Origin: Campylobacteraceae bacterium
GTDB lineage: Bacteria > Campylobacterota > Campylobacteria > Campylobacterales > Sulfurospirillaceae
Direction: 5' to 3'
DNA: 10,979 bases
Assembly (NCBI GenBank): GCA_027013265.1
Contig: JALUXQ010000137.1
Span: 1 to 10,979 of the forward strand
This document shows, in pieces, positions 5,799 through 10,979 of the stretch. A model generated the notes under the pieces. That model had not been told where the DNA came from. It did not search any database and worked only from the letters and a program-made list of their open reading frames with translations. The number at the start of each line of letters is the position of its first letter. Positions within the stretch are counted from its first letter, which is position 1. The translations under genes and the position numbers were made by a program.

Positions 5799-5814
5799 TG
5801 TAACATATGTTACA
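5799..5814 (-). promoter_or_regulatory. Predicted Crp/Fnr-type operator TGTAA-N6-TTACA
   Basis: TGTAACATATGTTACA is a perfect 16-bp palindrome with the same half-site spacing as the E. coli CRP site (TGTGA-N6-TCACA), but with A instead of G at the fourth position. It lies about 90 bp upstream of the DUF2892 start and overlaps the last codon and stop of mnmA. I saw no second copy of this pattern in the window. The adjacent Crp family gene is the obvious candidate to bind it. Confidence 0.7.
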
Positions 5815-6826
5815 CAATCCACCCACAACCAAGAACTATGTCATCTCTATAAAATACTGCCATCTGTCCTGCCGCCAATCCCTCTACACTGTCTTTTAGT
5901 CTGATTTTCGCTCCATCTTCTTCTATAGTGACTCTACATGCACTCTTAGGGCTTCTGTATCTTATCTTTACACTACACTCAAAATCAACCAAATCTTCAA
6001 ACATATTTAACTCTTTTACAAAAAACTCTTTTACTCTTAAGTCCTCTTTATCTCCAACTGTTATCTCATTTGTTTGTGGATTTGTAGCAGTCACATAGTG
6101 AGGAGTCAATGCCCCTTTTACACTAAAACCTCTCCTTTTGCCAATTGTATAATGCATATATCCTTTGTGCTCTCCCACAACTTCACCTTTTGTATTTAGC
6201 ACATTTCCTGGTCTATCTACATCCATGTGATCTTTTAAAATATCAAGATAGGTGGTATCAACAAAACAGATTTCACTACTCTCTTTTTGTGTCGCAAACT
6301 CTTTGAGTATCTCTATCTTTGAAGCAAACTCTTTTACATCTGTTTTATACATCTCTCCTAGTGGAAAGGTGACTAGTTTGAGATTCTCTTTTTTAACATT
6401 TGCCAAAAAATAACTTTGGTCTTTACTCTTATCCACTGCCTCTTTTATAAAGCCATCTACCACTTGGACATAGTGTCCCGTAGCTAGCTTATCCATGCCT
6501 TGCTCTTTTGCAAATTCTATAAGGGCGCCAAACTTTATATTTCTGTTACAAAGTGCACACGGATTTGGGGTAAACCCTAGTTTATACTGCTCTATAAAAG
6601 GCATATATACAAACTCTTCAAATCTGCTTTTAATGTCTAAAACATGGTATTTGATACCCAAAAATTCTGCAACTTTTTTTACTTTTCTTATATTTTCTTT
6701 ATGAGATATTTCGTCATTATGAAGCTTCATATAGACACCTTCTATCGTATGACCCCTCTCTTTTAATTTATATGCTGTAACAGTAGAATCTACTCCACCA
6801 CTCATAGCTACTAATATTTTTGACAT
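5810..6826 (-). CDS. mnmA: tRNA-uridine 2-sulfurtransferase MnmA
   Basis: MnmA adenylates and thiolates C2 of the wobble uridine in tRNAs for Glu, Gln and Lys, giving the s2U34 base. The 338-residue protein opens with MSKILVAMSGGVDST, whose PP-loop SGGVDS (9-14) binds ATP. NPCALCNRNIKFG (88-100) holds the first catalytic cysteine, Cys93, and ATGHYVQV (115-122) is conserved. SSEICFVD (183-190) holds the second, Cys187, which carries the persulfide. The central and C-terminal beta-barrel domains (about 200-338) end with GQMAVFYRDDIVLGCGWI, typical of the family. It has CxxC (Cys90, Cys93) where E. coli MnmA has Asp-x-x-Cys. Its stop overlaps the palindrome of the DUF2892-crp promoter. There is no strong Shine-Dalgarno sequence, but the start at the PP-loop strand is standard. 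It follows fliY after 78 nt and may have its own promoter. Confidence 0.96.
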   Translation of the reverse strand: MSKILVAMSGGVDSTVTAYKLKERGHTIEGVYMKLHNDEISHKENIRKVKKVAEFLGIKYHVLDIKSRFEEFVYMPFIEQYKLGFTPNPCALCNRNIKFGALIEFAKEQGMDKLATGHYVQVVDGFIKEAVDKSKDQSYFLANVKKENLKLVTFPLGEMYKTDVKEFASKIEILKEFATQKESSEICFVDTTYLDILKDHMDVDRPGNVLNTKGEVVGEHKGYMHYTIGKRRGFSVKGALTPHYVTATNPQTNEITVGDKEDLRVKEFFVKELNMFEDLVDFECSVKIRYRSPKSACRVTIEEDGAKIRLKDSVEGLAAGQMAVFYRDDIVLGCGWIV

Positions 6827-6880
6827 AATTTTCTACTTTAAATTGATTTTTAGCCGTAATCATACAATGTTTATCTTAAA

Positions 6881-6886
6881 ATTATA
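6881..6886 (-). promoter_or_regulatory. Possible -10 element for mnmA
   Basis: A perfect TATAAT (minus strand, 6886-6881) lies in the 78-nt gap between fliY and mnmA, with an expected start near 6874 and a leader of about 48 nt. No clear -35 is visible, which is common for Campylobacterota promoters. A weaker alternative, TATGAT, lies at 6864-6859. Confidence 0.4.
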
Positions 6887-6904
6887 CTTTAATTTTTTCG
6901 TCAG

Positions 6905-7759
6905 TTATCGCAGTTTTTCTAATCTCTCTCTTTTTGTGCCGATATCACTTATCTGGATACCAAAGTTTCCATCAACTATGACTACCTCGCCTATAGCTAT
7001 AACCTTGTCACCAACCAAAATCTCTAACGGGTCATTTGCAAGCTGATCTAGCTCTACTACGGAGCCTATATCCATGGATAACACATCTTTTAGAAGCATT
7101 TTTTTATAGCCGATTCTAACTCTTATCGGTAAACTTACATCTTTTATAAGCTCTATATTTTTTATCTCATCTTTGCTTAAGCTTGATTGCTCTTGTGGCT
7201 CTTTGGTATCTTCTGGGGCTGCTTCACTACTTTGCACTGTCTCTTCGCCAGATAATTTACCATAAAGTTTGTCATCGAGTGCAAAACTTAGATTGTCCAT
7301 GCTACTTTGTATACTAAGATTATATATAATCAAATGATTAAAATCATCAAATGTGACAACGGATGAGGCATCTTTAAAATCTATAGATTCTACACTAAAA
7401 GAGAGTTTTGGCATATCTTTTTGAGCTTGAAGAGTCGTAGATAGAGAACCTAGTATATTTGAAACTATCTCTTTAGTCGCGTCCAAGTCATCAGCATCTA
7501 GTGTCTCTTTCTCAATACCTTCACCACCAAGCATCATATCACCCAATGCAGTTGCTATATTTGCTGCGATTGTTATACCCATTTTTGTTTCGATATCACC
7601 ACTTACATTTATACTCAAAACTGCCAATGGAGGAGTAAGTGTAGTTTTGCTGTCTATCGCTACACTACTATTTAATTCGACCTTAGGAGCAACTCCAGTT
7701 AAGCCCTCAATAGTCGAAACTATCTCATTTTGTAGTATCGTTATAAACTCTTGTATCAT
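6905..7759 (-). CDS. fliY: Flagellar motor switch protein FliY (CheC-like and FliN domains)
   Basis: FliY is a C-ring component at the cytoplasmic face of the flagellar motor, working with FliM in torque generation and direction switching. The 284 residues split into an N-terminal CheC/FliM-middle-like domain (about 1-165), a linker rich in Glu, Ser and Pro (about 170-198), and a C-terminal FliN/SpoA domain (about 202-275: IELIKDVSLPIRVRIG, LLKDVLSMDIGSVVELD, ILVGDKVIAIGEVVIVDGNFGIQI). In phosphatase-active CheC/FliY proteins the helix carries Glu-x-x-Asn. Here the segment reads DATKEIVSNILG, so Glu97 is four residues before Asn101 instead of three. CheY-P phosphatase activity is therefore doubtful. 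AGGAG at 7766-7770 lies 6 nt before the ATG, and the gap from fliM is 25 nt. Linked fliM and fliY also occur in C. jejuni and H. pylori. Confidence 0.93.
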   Translation of the reverse strand: MIQEFITILQNEIVSTIEGLTGVAPKVELNSSVAIDSKTTLTPPLAVLSINVSGDIETKMGITIAANIATALGDMMLGGEGIEKETLDADDLDATKEIVSNILGSLSTTLQAQKDMPKLSFSVESIDFKDASSVVTFDDFNHLIIYNLSIQSSMDNLSFALDDKLYGKLSGEETVQSSEAAPEDTKEPQEQSSLSKDEIKNIELIKDVSLPIRVRIGYKKMLLKDVLSMDIGSVVELDQLANDPLEILVGDKVIAIGEVVIVDGNFGIQISDIGTKRERLEKLR

Positions 7760-7784
7760 ACTTATCTCCTGCCCTTTTTATACC

Positions 7785-8834
7785 TTATGAGGATACTTTT
7801 TCTCTTCTTTTATTTTCTAAATCTTCTAGTGTATTTTTGATCTCATCTTTATCTGTTTTTATCAATTTTTCTATTTTAACTGATTTTCTAAATCTATGCA
7901 AACCAATTTCACCTAAAAACAGATCTTTTTTGTCGATTGATATTATAGCATGGTCATCAGCTGGTCTATCAAGTCTTACTATGTCACCTTTTACCAAATC
8001 CAAAAGTTCACCAACACTCAGCTCTGTTTTTCCTAAAATCGACTCTGTAAACACTTCAGCTCTGCTTATCAGGGCATTTAACTCTTTGTTTCTGCTTTTT
8101 TTGGCACTTGTTTCGCCAAGCATTATATCACGATTTGCTAGTCTTGAAAGTATAGGCTCAAGATGGATAACAGGATAGCATAAGTTTATCATCCCACTGG
8201 AATTTCCGATGATGATCTCCATCACAACCATTATAACTATCTCGTTTTGTGAGACAATTTGCACAACATTTGGGCTTGACTCTTTTGCCTCAACCACAGG
8301 ATACATGTCGGTTACAGGCGCCCATGCCTCTTTGAGCCTTTGCATTACGATTCTTAAAATCGCATCTAGCAGATTTAGCTCTATATCAGTCAGCTCTCTT
8401 GTTGCCTCAAAAGACTCTCCAAGACCACCTAAGAGTCTGTCTATCATAGGAAATGCGATAGAAGGGTTTATCTCGATAACACAACTTCCATCAAGTGGTT
8501 TTATAGAAAATACATTAAAACTAGTAGGAATCGGCAAAGACATCAAAAATTCACCATAAGTCATCTGGTCAACTGAGTGGAGTTGAATCTCAACTATACT
8601 TCTCATGATGGAAGATACTTGAGATGCTAGATTTCTTGCCATCTTGTCATGGATACCTTTTACAGCACGAAGCTGCTCTTTTGATACTCTGTTTGGTCTT
8701 TTGAAATCATATAAAATTATCTGTCTGTCGTCAACAGCCTCTTCTTCTTCGGCTTTTTTAACAGCACTTTCGCCCTCATCTTCAACAACTTCAAGTAGGG
8801 CGTCGATCTCTTCTTGACTCAGTATGTCAGCCAT
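7785..8834 (-). CDS. fliM: Flagellar motor switch protein FliM
   Basis: FliM is the C-ring switch subunit that binds phosphorylated CheY and reverses rotation. The 349-residue protein starts MADILSQEEIDALLEVV; LSQEEIDALL (5-14) is the CheY-P docking peptide. An acidic linker follows (about 15-36), then ILYDFKRPNRVSKEQLRAV (40-58), the start of the middle domain. PLDGSCVIEINPSIAFPMIDRLLGGLGE contains the conserved GGxG (136-139), which contacts FliG. The C-terminal SpoA domain (about 260-335) includes LGKTELSVGELLDLVKGD and HRFRKSVKIEKLI. The start overlaps the fliA stop by 8 nt, with AGGA 7 nt upstream of the ATG inside fliA, indicating translational coupling. All family landmarks are intact. 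Confidence 0.97.
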   Translation of the reverse strand: MADILSQEEIDALLEVVEDEGESAVKKAEEEEAVDDRQIILYDFKRPNRVSKEQLRAVKGIHDKMARNLASQVSSIMRSIVEIQLHSVDQMTYGEFLMSLPIPTSFNVFSIKPLDGSCVIEINPSIAFPMIDRLLGGLGESFEATRELTDIELNLLDAILRIVMQRLKEAWAPVTDMYPVVEAKESSPNVVQIVSQNEIVIMVVMEIIIGNSSGMINLCYPVIHLEPILSRLANRDIMLGETSAKKSRNKELNALISRAEVFTESILGKTELSVGELLDLVKGDIVRLDRPADDHAIISIDKKDLFLGEIGLHRFRKSVKIEKLIKTDKDEIKNTLEDLENKRREKVSS

Positions 8835-9540
8835 GATTTTTTCCTAGTTCAATTCTAATCTTACTCAAAAGTTTTTTGTGTATTTGCGAAATTCTTGACT
8901 CGCTAATCTCTAGAATTTCACTTATCTCTTTTAAGTTTAGCTCTTCAAAATAGTAAAGTTGTATGATGGTTTGCTCTCTTTTTTTAAAACTCAACAGTAC
9001 ATCTTTTACAATTTCGAGCAACTCCTCTTTTTCTATTTTATCCGCTGTATTTTCTCCCGAATATATAGTAATCTGCTCATTTATCGGCATCACGGAAATG
9101 ATCTTGACTCCACTTCTTGCCTCTTTGATTTTATCTATATCTTCACCACTTATCTCACTTAGATATTCGTCACTTGGCTCCTCTTCATTGTATGCTAGAT
9201 ACTTTGTTATCTCAGTATCTACGAGTTTCATAAGCCTTCTGTTTGCCCGGCTCATAACATCAAGCGAGCGCAGAAAATCTAACATAGATCCATATACCCG
9301 CTTTTTACCATATCCCCAAAATGAATCATTTTGACTCTTGTCATACTTGCGAGAGAGCTTTATCATCTCCTCGGTACCAATCGAAATCAAATCATCCACA
9401 TCTATAGAGGTCGGCAATCTCTCTCTTAACCTGTACGCCATCGCCCTTACAGCTGGGAGGTACTGTATAACTATATCATCTTGCTCTTTTTTTATGCTTT
9501 TAGCATAAGGATTATGCTGCTTTATGGTACTGCTCCGCAT
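8827..9540 (-). CDS. fliA: Flagellar sigma factor FliA (sigma-28)
   Basis: FliA directs RNA polymerase to late flagellar genes (flagellin, motor and chemotaxis genes) and is normally held inactive by the anti-sigma factor FlgM, which is not in this window. The 237-residue protein shows region 2 (AMAYRLRERLPTSIDVDDLISIG at about 34-56, then DKSQNDSFWGYGKKRVYG and SMLDFLRSLD), a short region 3 (about 100-160), and region 4 with its helix-turn-helix (FKKREQTIIQLYYFEELNLK and EISEILEISESRISQIHKKL). The ATG at 9540 has AGGTGA 6 nt upstream, inside the preceding gene, whose 3' end it overlaps by 29 nt. It overlaps fliM by 8 nt. The gene order matches C. jejuni Cj0062c-fliA-fliM-fliY. Confidence 0.96.
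   Translation of the reverse strand: MRSSTIKQHNPYAKSIKKEQDDIVIQYLPAVRAMAYRLRERLPTSIDVDDLISIGTEEMIKLSRKYDKSQNDSFWGYGKKRVYGSMLDFLRSLDVMSRANRRLMKLVDTEITKYLAYNEEEPSDEYLSEISGEDIDKIKEARSGVKIISVMPINEQITIYSGENTADKIEKEELLEIVKDVLLSFKKREQTIIQLYYFEELNLKEISEILEISESRISQIHKKLLSKIRIELGKNHG
9492..9518 (-). repeat. Three 7-nt elements forming mutually exclusive hairpins at the fliA 5' end
   Basis: In the minus-strand mRNA the order is AGCATAA (9518-9512), UCC, UUAUGCU (9508-9502), AAA, AGCATAA (9498-9492), with U for T. The central element is an exact complement of both flanking ones, so two hairpins compete. The first AGCATAA contains the stop codon of the upstream small membrane protein gene; all three lie in early codons of fliA. 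Confidence 0.7.
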
Positions 9541-9886
9541 CTTGCGTCACCTGTGTGGCTTTTTGTTTTTGTGCAGCATATATTTTGTTTATTCTGTCTA
9601 ACTCTAGCAACATCGAATCAAGCTTGTCTTCCCTCACATCTAACTCTTTTATGAAATAGTCGCTTATCTCTTCATACTCTTTTTTATTGAACATCATCTT
9701 GCCAATTCGTGAATAATCAACAAAATTTATAGCCGCAATATGCACAAATAGATAGAAAAAGAGTGTAATTGCACCACTATACATGAGGATATCGGCTGGC
9801 GCAGAAAAATTTAAAACAGAAAATATTACACCGATAAAAAAACCACATACTGTAAAAAAATATATAAAATTTTCTGTTTGCAACAC
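9512..9886 (-). CDS. Conserved small membrane protein of the flhFG-fliA locus (Cj0062c/HP1033 position)
   Basis: This 124-residue protein has two predicted membrane helices (about 7-26 and 33-55), joined by a short loop. A cytoplasmic tail follows, basic at first (YSRIGKMMFNKKEY, 58-71), then strongly charged and probably helical or coiled-coil (about 69-112). The positive charges after helix 2 suggest both ends face the cytoplasm. I do not recognise a named domain. Its place between flhG and fliA is the same as that of C. jejuni Cj0062c and H. pylori HP1033, annotated as hypothetical or membrane proteins, so it is probably a conserved Campylobacterota flagellar-locus gene. The start is GTG 9886, supported by GGAG 7 nt upstream. 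It follows flhG by 20 nt and overlaps fliA by 29 nt. Function is unknown; a membrane partner for FlhG/FlhF or a regulator of FliA translation are only guesses. Confidence 0.88.
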   Translation of the reverse strand: MLQTENFIYFFTVCGFFIGVIFSVLNFSAPADILMYSGAITLFFYLFVHIAAINFVDYSRIGKMMFNKKEYEEISDYFIKELDVREDKLDSMLLELDRINKIYAAQKQKATQVTQDAEQYHKAA

Positions 9887-9893
9887 TTTTCAA

Positions 9894-9897
9894 CTCC
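9894..9897 (-). promoter_or_regulatory. Ribosome binding site fixing a GTG start
   Basis: GGAG on the minus strand, 7 nt before GTG 9886, lies within the 20-nt gap after flhG and sets the start of the small membrane protein gene. TTG at 9883 is the only close alternative. Confidence 0.65.
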
Positions 9898-9906
9898 GAT
9901 TTTACA

Positions 9907-10779
9907 TTAAAATTGTTCTATTAGCCGCTTAAAAAAGCTTCCAAAACTTCTACTTACACCATCATTAAGCACTTTTCGTTCCAATTTATAGACTAAATTA
10001 TTTACTACTTTTTTCAAATCCATAGATGCGAGTGAATTTGGAGAATCATTTGTGAAGAGTGTCCTTTGCTTAATACTTCGTGCTATAAGTTTATCTTCAG
10101 GAATTTTGCCTATGAGATTTAATTCTAATCCATTGCCTATATTCGACAAAGCAACTTTTTTAATTTTTTCAAAAATCATAGTTGCCTCTCTCTCATTTTT
10201 TACCATATTCAAAATCAAATGCAAAGAGTCTTTTATCTTGCTTGTCACTTTAATAGTGGCATATGCATCGGTGATAGCTGCTGGATCTGGAACAGTGACT
10301 ACGATGACCTCATCTGATGCCTCTAAAAATAGCTGTATATGTCCACCTATCCCTGCTCCCGTATCTACTATCACAAAATCCAAATCATCCAACATAGCAG
10401 TTTCATCAAAAAATCTTTCAAATATAAACTGATCGCTGTACTTCAAGATTTCATCGCCACTCTCACCAGGAATCAATATCAAATTTTTATTTATAGGGAC
10501 TATGATATCGCTTAAGGAGCATTCACCTTTTAGCACATGAAGTATATTTTTATTGATACGGACATTCAAGATAACATCTAGATTTGCAAGACCAATATCA
10601 GCATCAAATAGAGCAACTTTATATCCATTTTTTGATAGTATGTTTGCCATATTTGCACTAATAGTACTCTTGCCAACACCGCCCTTTCCACTTGTTATGG
10701 CTACAAACTTTGTATTTATCAGTTTTTTTGTACTGTTGCCATCAACAATCTTTTTTAATTTATCTGCCTGATTTTGCAT
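9907..10779 (-). CDS. flhG: FlhG (FleN/YlxH) MinD-like ATPase controlling flagellar number
   Basis: FlhG is a ParA/MinD-type ATPase that limits flagellar number and stimulates the GTPase FlhF; in Campylobacter it also affects cell division placement. With the start at ATG 10779 it has 290 residues. The N-terminus MQNQADKLKKIVDG carries the (D/N)QAxxL helix known to activate FlhF. The deviant Walker A is SGKGGVGKST (30-39, signature Lys32), followed by LFDADIGLANLDVIL (57-71) and the Walker B-like IVDTGAGIGG. The end, FGSFFKRLIEQF, looks like a MinD-type amphipathic membrane-targeting helix. I chose ATG 10779 because AAGGA lies 5 nt upstream and the FlhF-activating motif then falls at the very N-terminus. 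Upstream in-frame starts at 10797 (ATG) and 10809 (TTG) would add 6 or 10 residues. It overlaps the flhF 3' end by 20 nt, implying coupling. Confidence 0.95.
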   Translation of the reverse strand: MQNQADKLKKIVDGNSTKKLINTKFVAITSGKGGVGKSTISANMANILSKNGYKVALFDADIGLANLDVILNVRINKNILHVLKGECSLSDIIVPINKNLILIPGESGDEILKYSDQFIFERFFDETAMLDDLDFVIVDTGAGIGGHIQLFLEASDEVIVVTVPDPAAITDAYATIKVTSKIKDSLHLILNMVKNEREATMIFEKIKKVALSNIGNGLELNLIGKIPEDKLIARSIKQRTLFTNDSPNSLASMDLKKVVNNLVYKLERKVLNDGVSRSFGSFFKRLIEQF

Positions 10780-10979
10780 GCTTTTCCTTTTTTGCATCAA
10801 AACCTTCAAGTATGCAATTTACCAAGAAATCACTCGAAGCCATAATGATATCATCAGGAACTTCTTGCCCTGTAGAGAAGTAACTGACTGGTTTGTTTGT
10901 ATTGTATATCAAAGAAAAAACTGTTCCAAAAGCTCTTGTTTCATCAAATTTTGTAAATATCAAGGTATCTATGTCTAAA
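10760..10979 (-). CDS. flhF: FlhF, SRP-type GTPase, C-terminal 72 residues (5' end outside window)
   Basis: This is the 3' end of flhF; the frame is open to the window edge and stops at 10760. FlhF is an SRP54/FtsY-like GTPase that recruits early flagellar parts to the pole, and in Campylobacterota it is also needed for flagellar gene expression. The visible segment reads LDIDTLIFTKFDETRAFG, where TKFD is the G4 guanine-specificity motif (TKxD), followed by the conserved block NKPVSYFSTGQEVPDD, containing the G5 region, and the terminal helix. The N-terminal B domain and the P-loop are not in the window. Its 3' end overlaps flhG by 20 nt, and the two products are known to act as a pair. Confidence 0.93.
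   Translation of the reverse strand, partial: LDIDTLIFTKFDETRAFGTVFSLIYNTNKPVSYFSTGQEVPDDIIMASSDFLVNCILEGFDAKKEKHAKSGR
10785..10789 (-). promoter_or_regulatory. Ribosome binding site fixing the flhG start
   Basis: AAGGA on the minus strand lies 5 nt before ATG 10779 and within the flhF coding region. It favours that ATG over the in-frame starts 18 and 30 nt upstream. Confidence 0.7.

Noticed and set aside
5710..5832. N-terminal extension of DUF2892 up to 5832
   Set aside because: It would overlap mnmA and cover the promoter palindrome and the leader hairpin. The domain and a good ribosome binding site both point to 5709.
8963..9334. 123-codon plus-strand open frame opposite fliA, and similar ones opposite fliM and flhG
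   Set aside because: They lie antisense to strongly conserved flagellar genes and show low-complexity Ser/Ile/Leu-rich translations without domains.
1..10979. CRISPR array, insertion sequence, phage or toxin-antitoxin module
   Set aside because: I found no spaced direct repeats, no transposase or integrase motifs, and no unexplained small gene pairs; the intergenic DNA is short and accounted for.
6905..10979. Internal sigma54 or sigma28 promoters within the flagellar cluster
   Set aside because: No GG-N10-GC element of sigma54 type and no convincing sigma28 -10 was seen; the genes overlap or lie within 25 nt of each other, fitting a single transcript that begins upstream of the window.

Overview
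The window is AT-rich DNA from a Campylobacterota (epsilonproteobacterial) chromosome. The strongest evidence is the minus-strand block flhF-flhG-small membrane protein-fliA-fliM-fliY (10979 down to 6905). That gene order is known from Campylobacter jejuni and Helicobacter pylori. A TAXI-type TRAP transporter and a stand-alone DUF2892 protein point to a free-living relative such as a Sulfurimonas- or Sulfurospirillum-like organism; the genus is only a guess.

Layout. (1) 1-1185, plus strand: the 3' part of a LicA/choline-kinase-like phosphotransferase, then a YdfG-type short-chain dehydrogenase whose ribosome binding site lies inside the kinase 3' end. (2) 1186-1640: an intergenic stretch with tRNA-Asn(GTT) on the minus strand, its near-consensus sigma70 promoter, and four inverted repeats. 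(3) 1641-4873, plus strand: a TAXI solute-binding protein and a fused TRAP permease starting with TTG, separated by two hairpins. Together they form a secondary, ion-driven organic acid or amino acid importer. (4) 4910-5709, minus strand: a Crp/Fnr regulator overlapping a 61-residue DUF2892 membrane protein. Upstream lies a perfect palindrome, TGTAA-N6-TTACA, placed at about -41.5 from a likely start site. (5) 5810-6826, minus strand: the tRNA thiolase MnmA. (6) 6905-10979, minus strand: the flagellar cluster.

How the genes work together. FlhF and FlhG set flagellar position and number. FliA is the late-gene flagellar sigma factor. FliM and FliY form the C-ring switch. The genes are tightly packed or overlapping (20-nt overlap, 20-nt gap, 29-nt overlap, 8-nt overlap, 25-nt gap), which suggests one translationally coupled operon. 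MnmA appears to have its own weak promoter, and the DUF2892-crp pair has a separate, probably autoregulated one.

Most of the window is ordinary core genome; I found no new defence, mobile or biosynthetic system. The two most interesting signals are regulatory. One is the match between the palindrome upstream of DUF2892-crp and the recognition helix of the adjacent regulator, where Val replaces the Glu of E. coli CRP. The other is a trio of 7-nt elements at the small membrane protein-fliA overlap that can form two mutually exclusive RNA hairpins.
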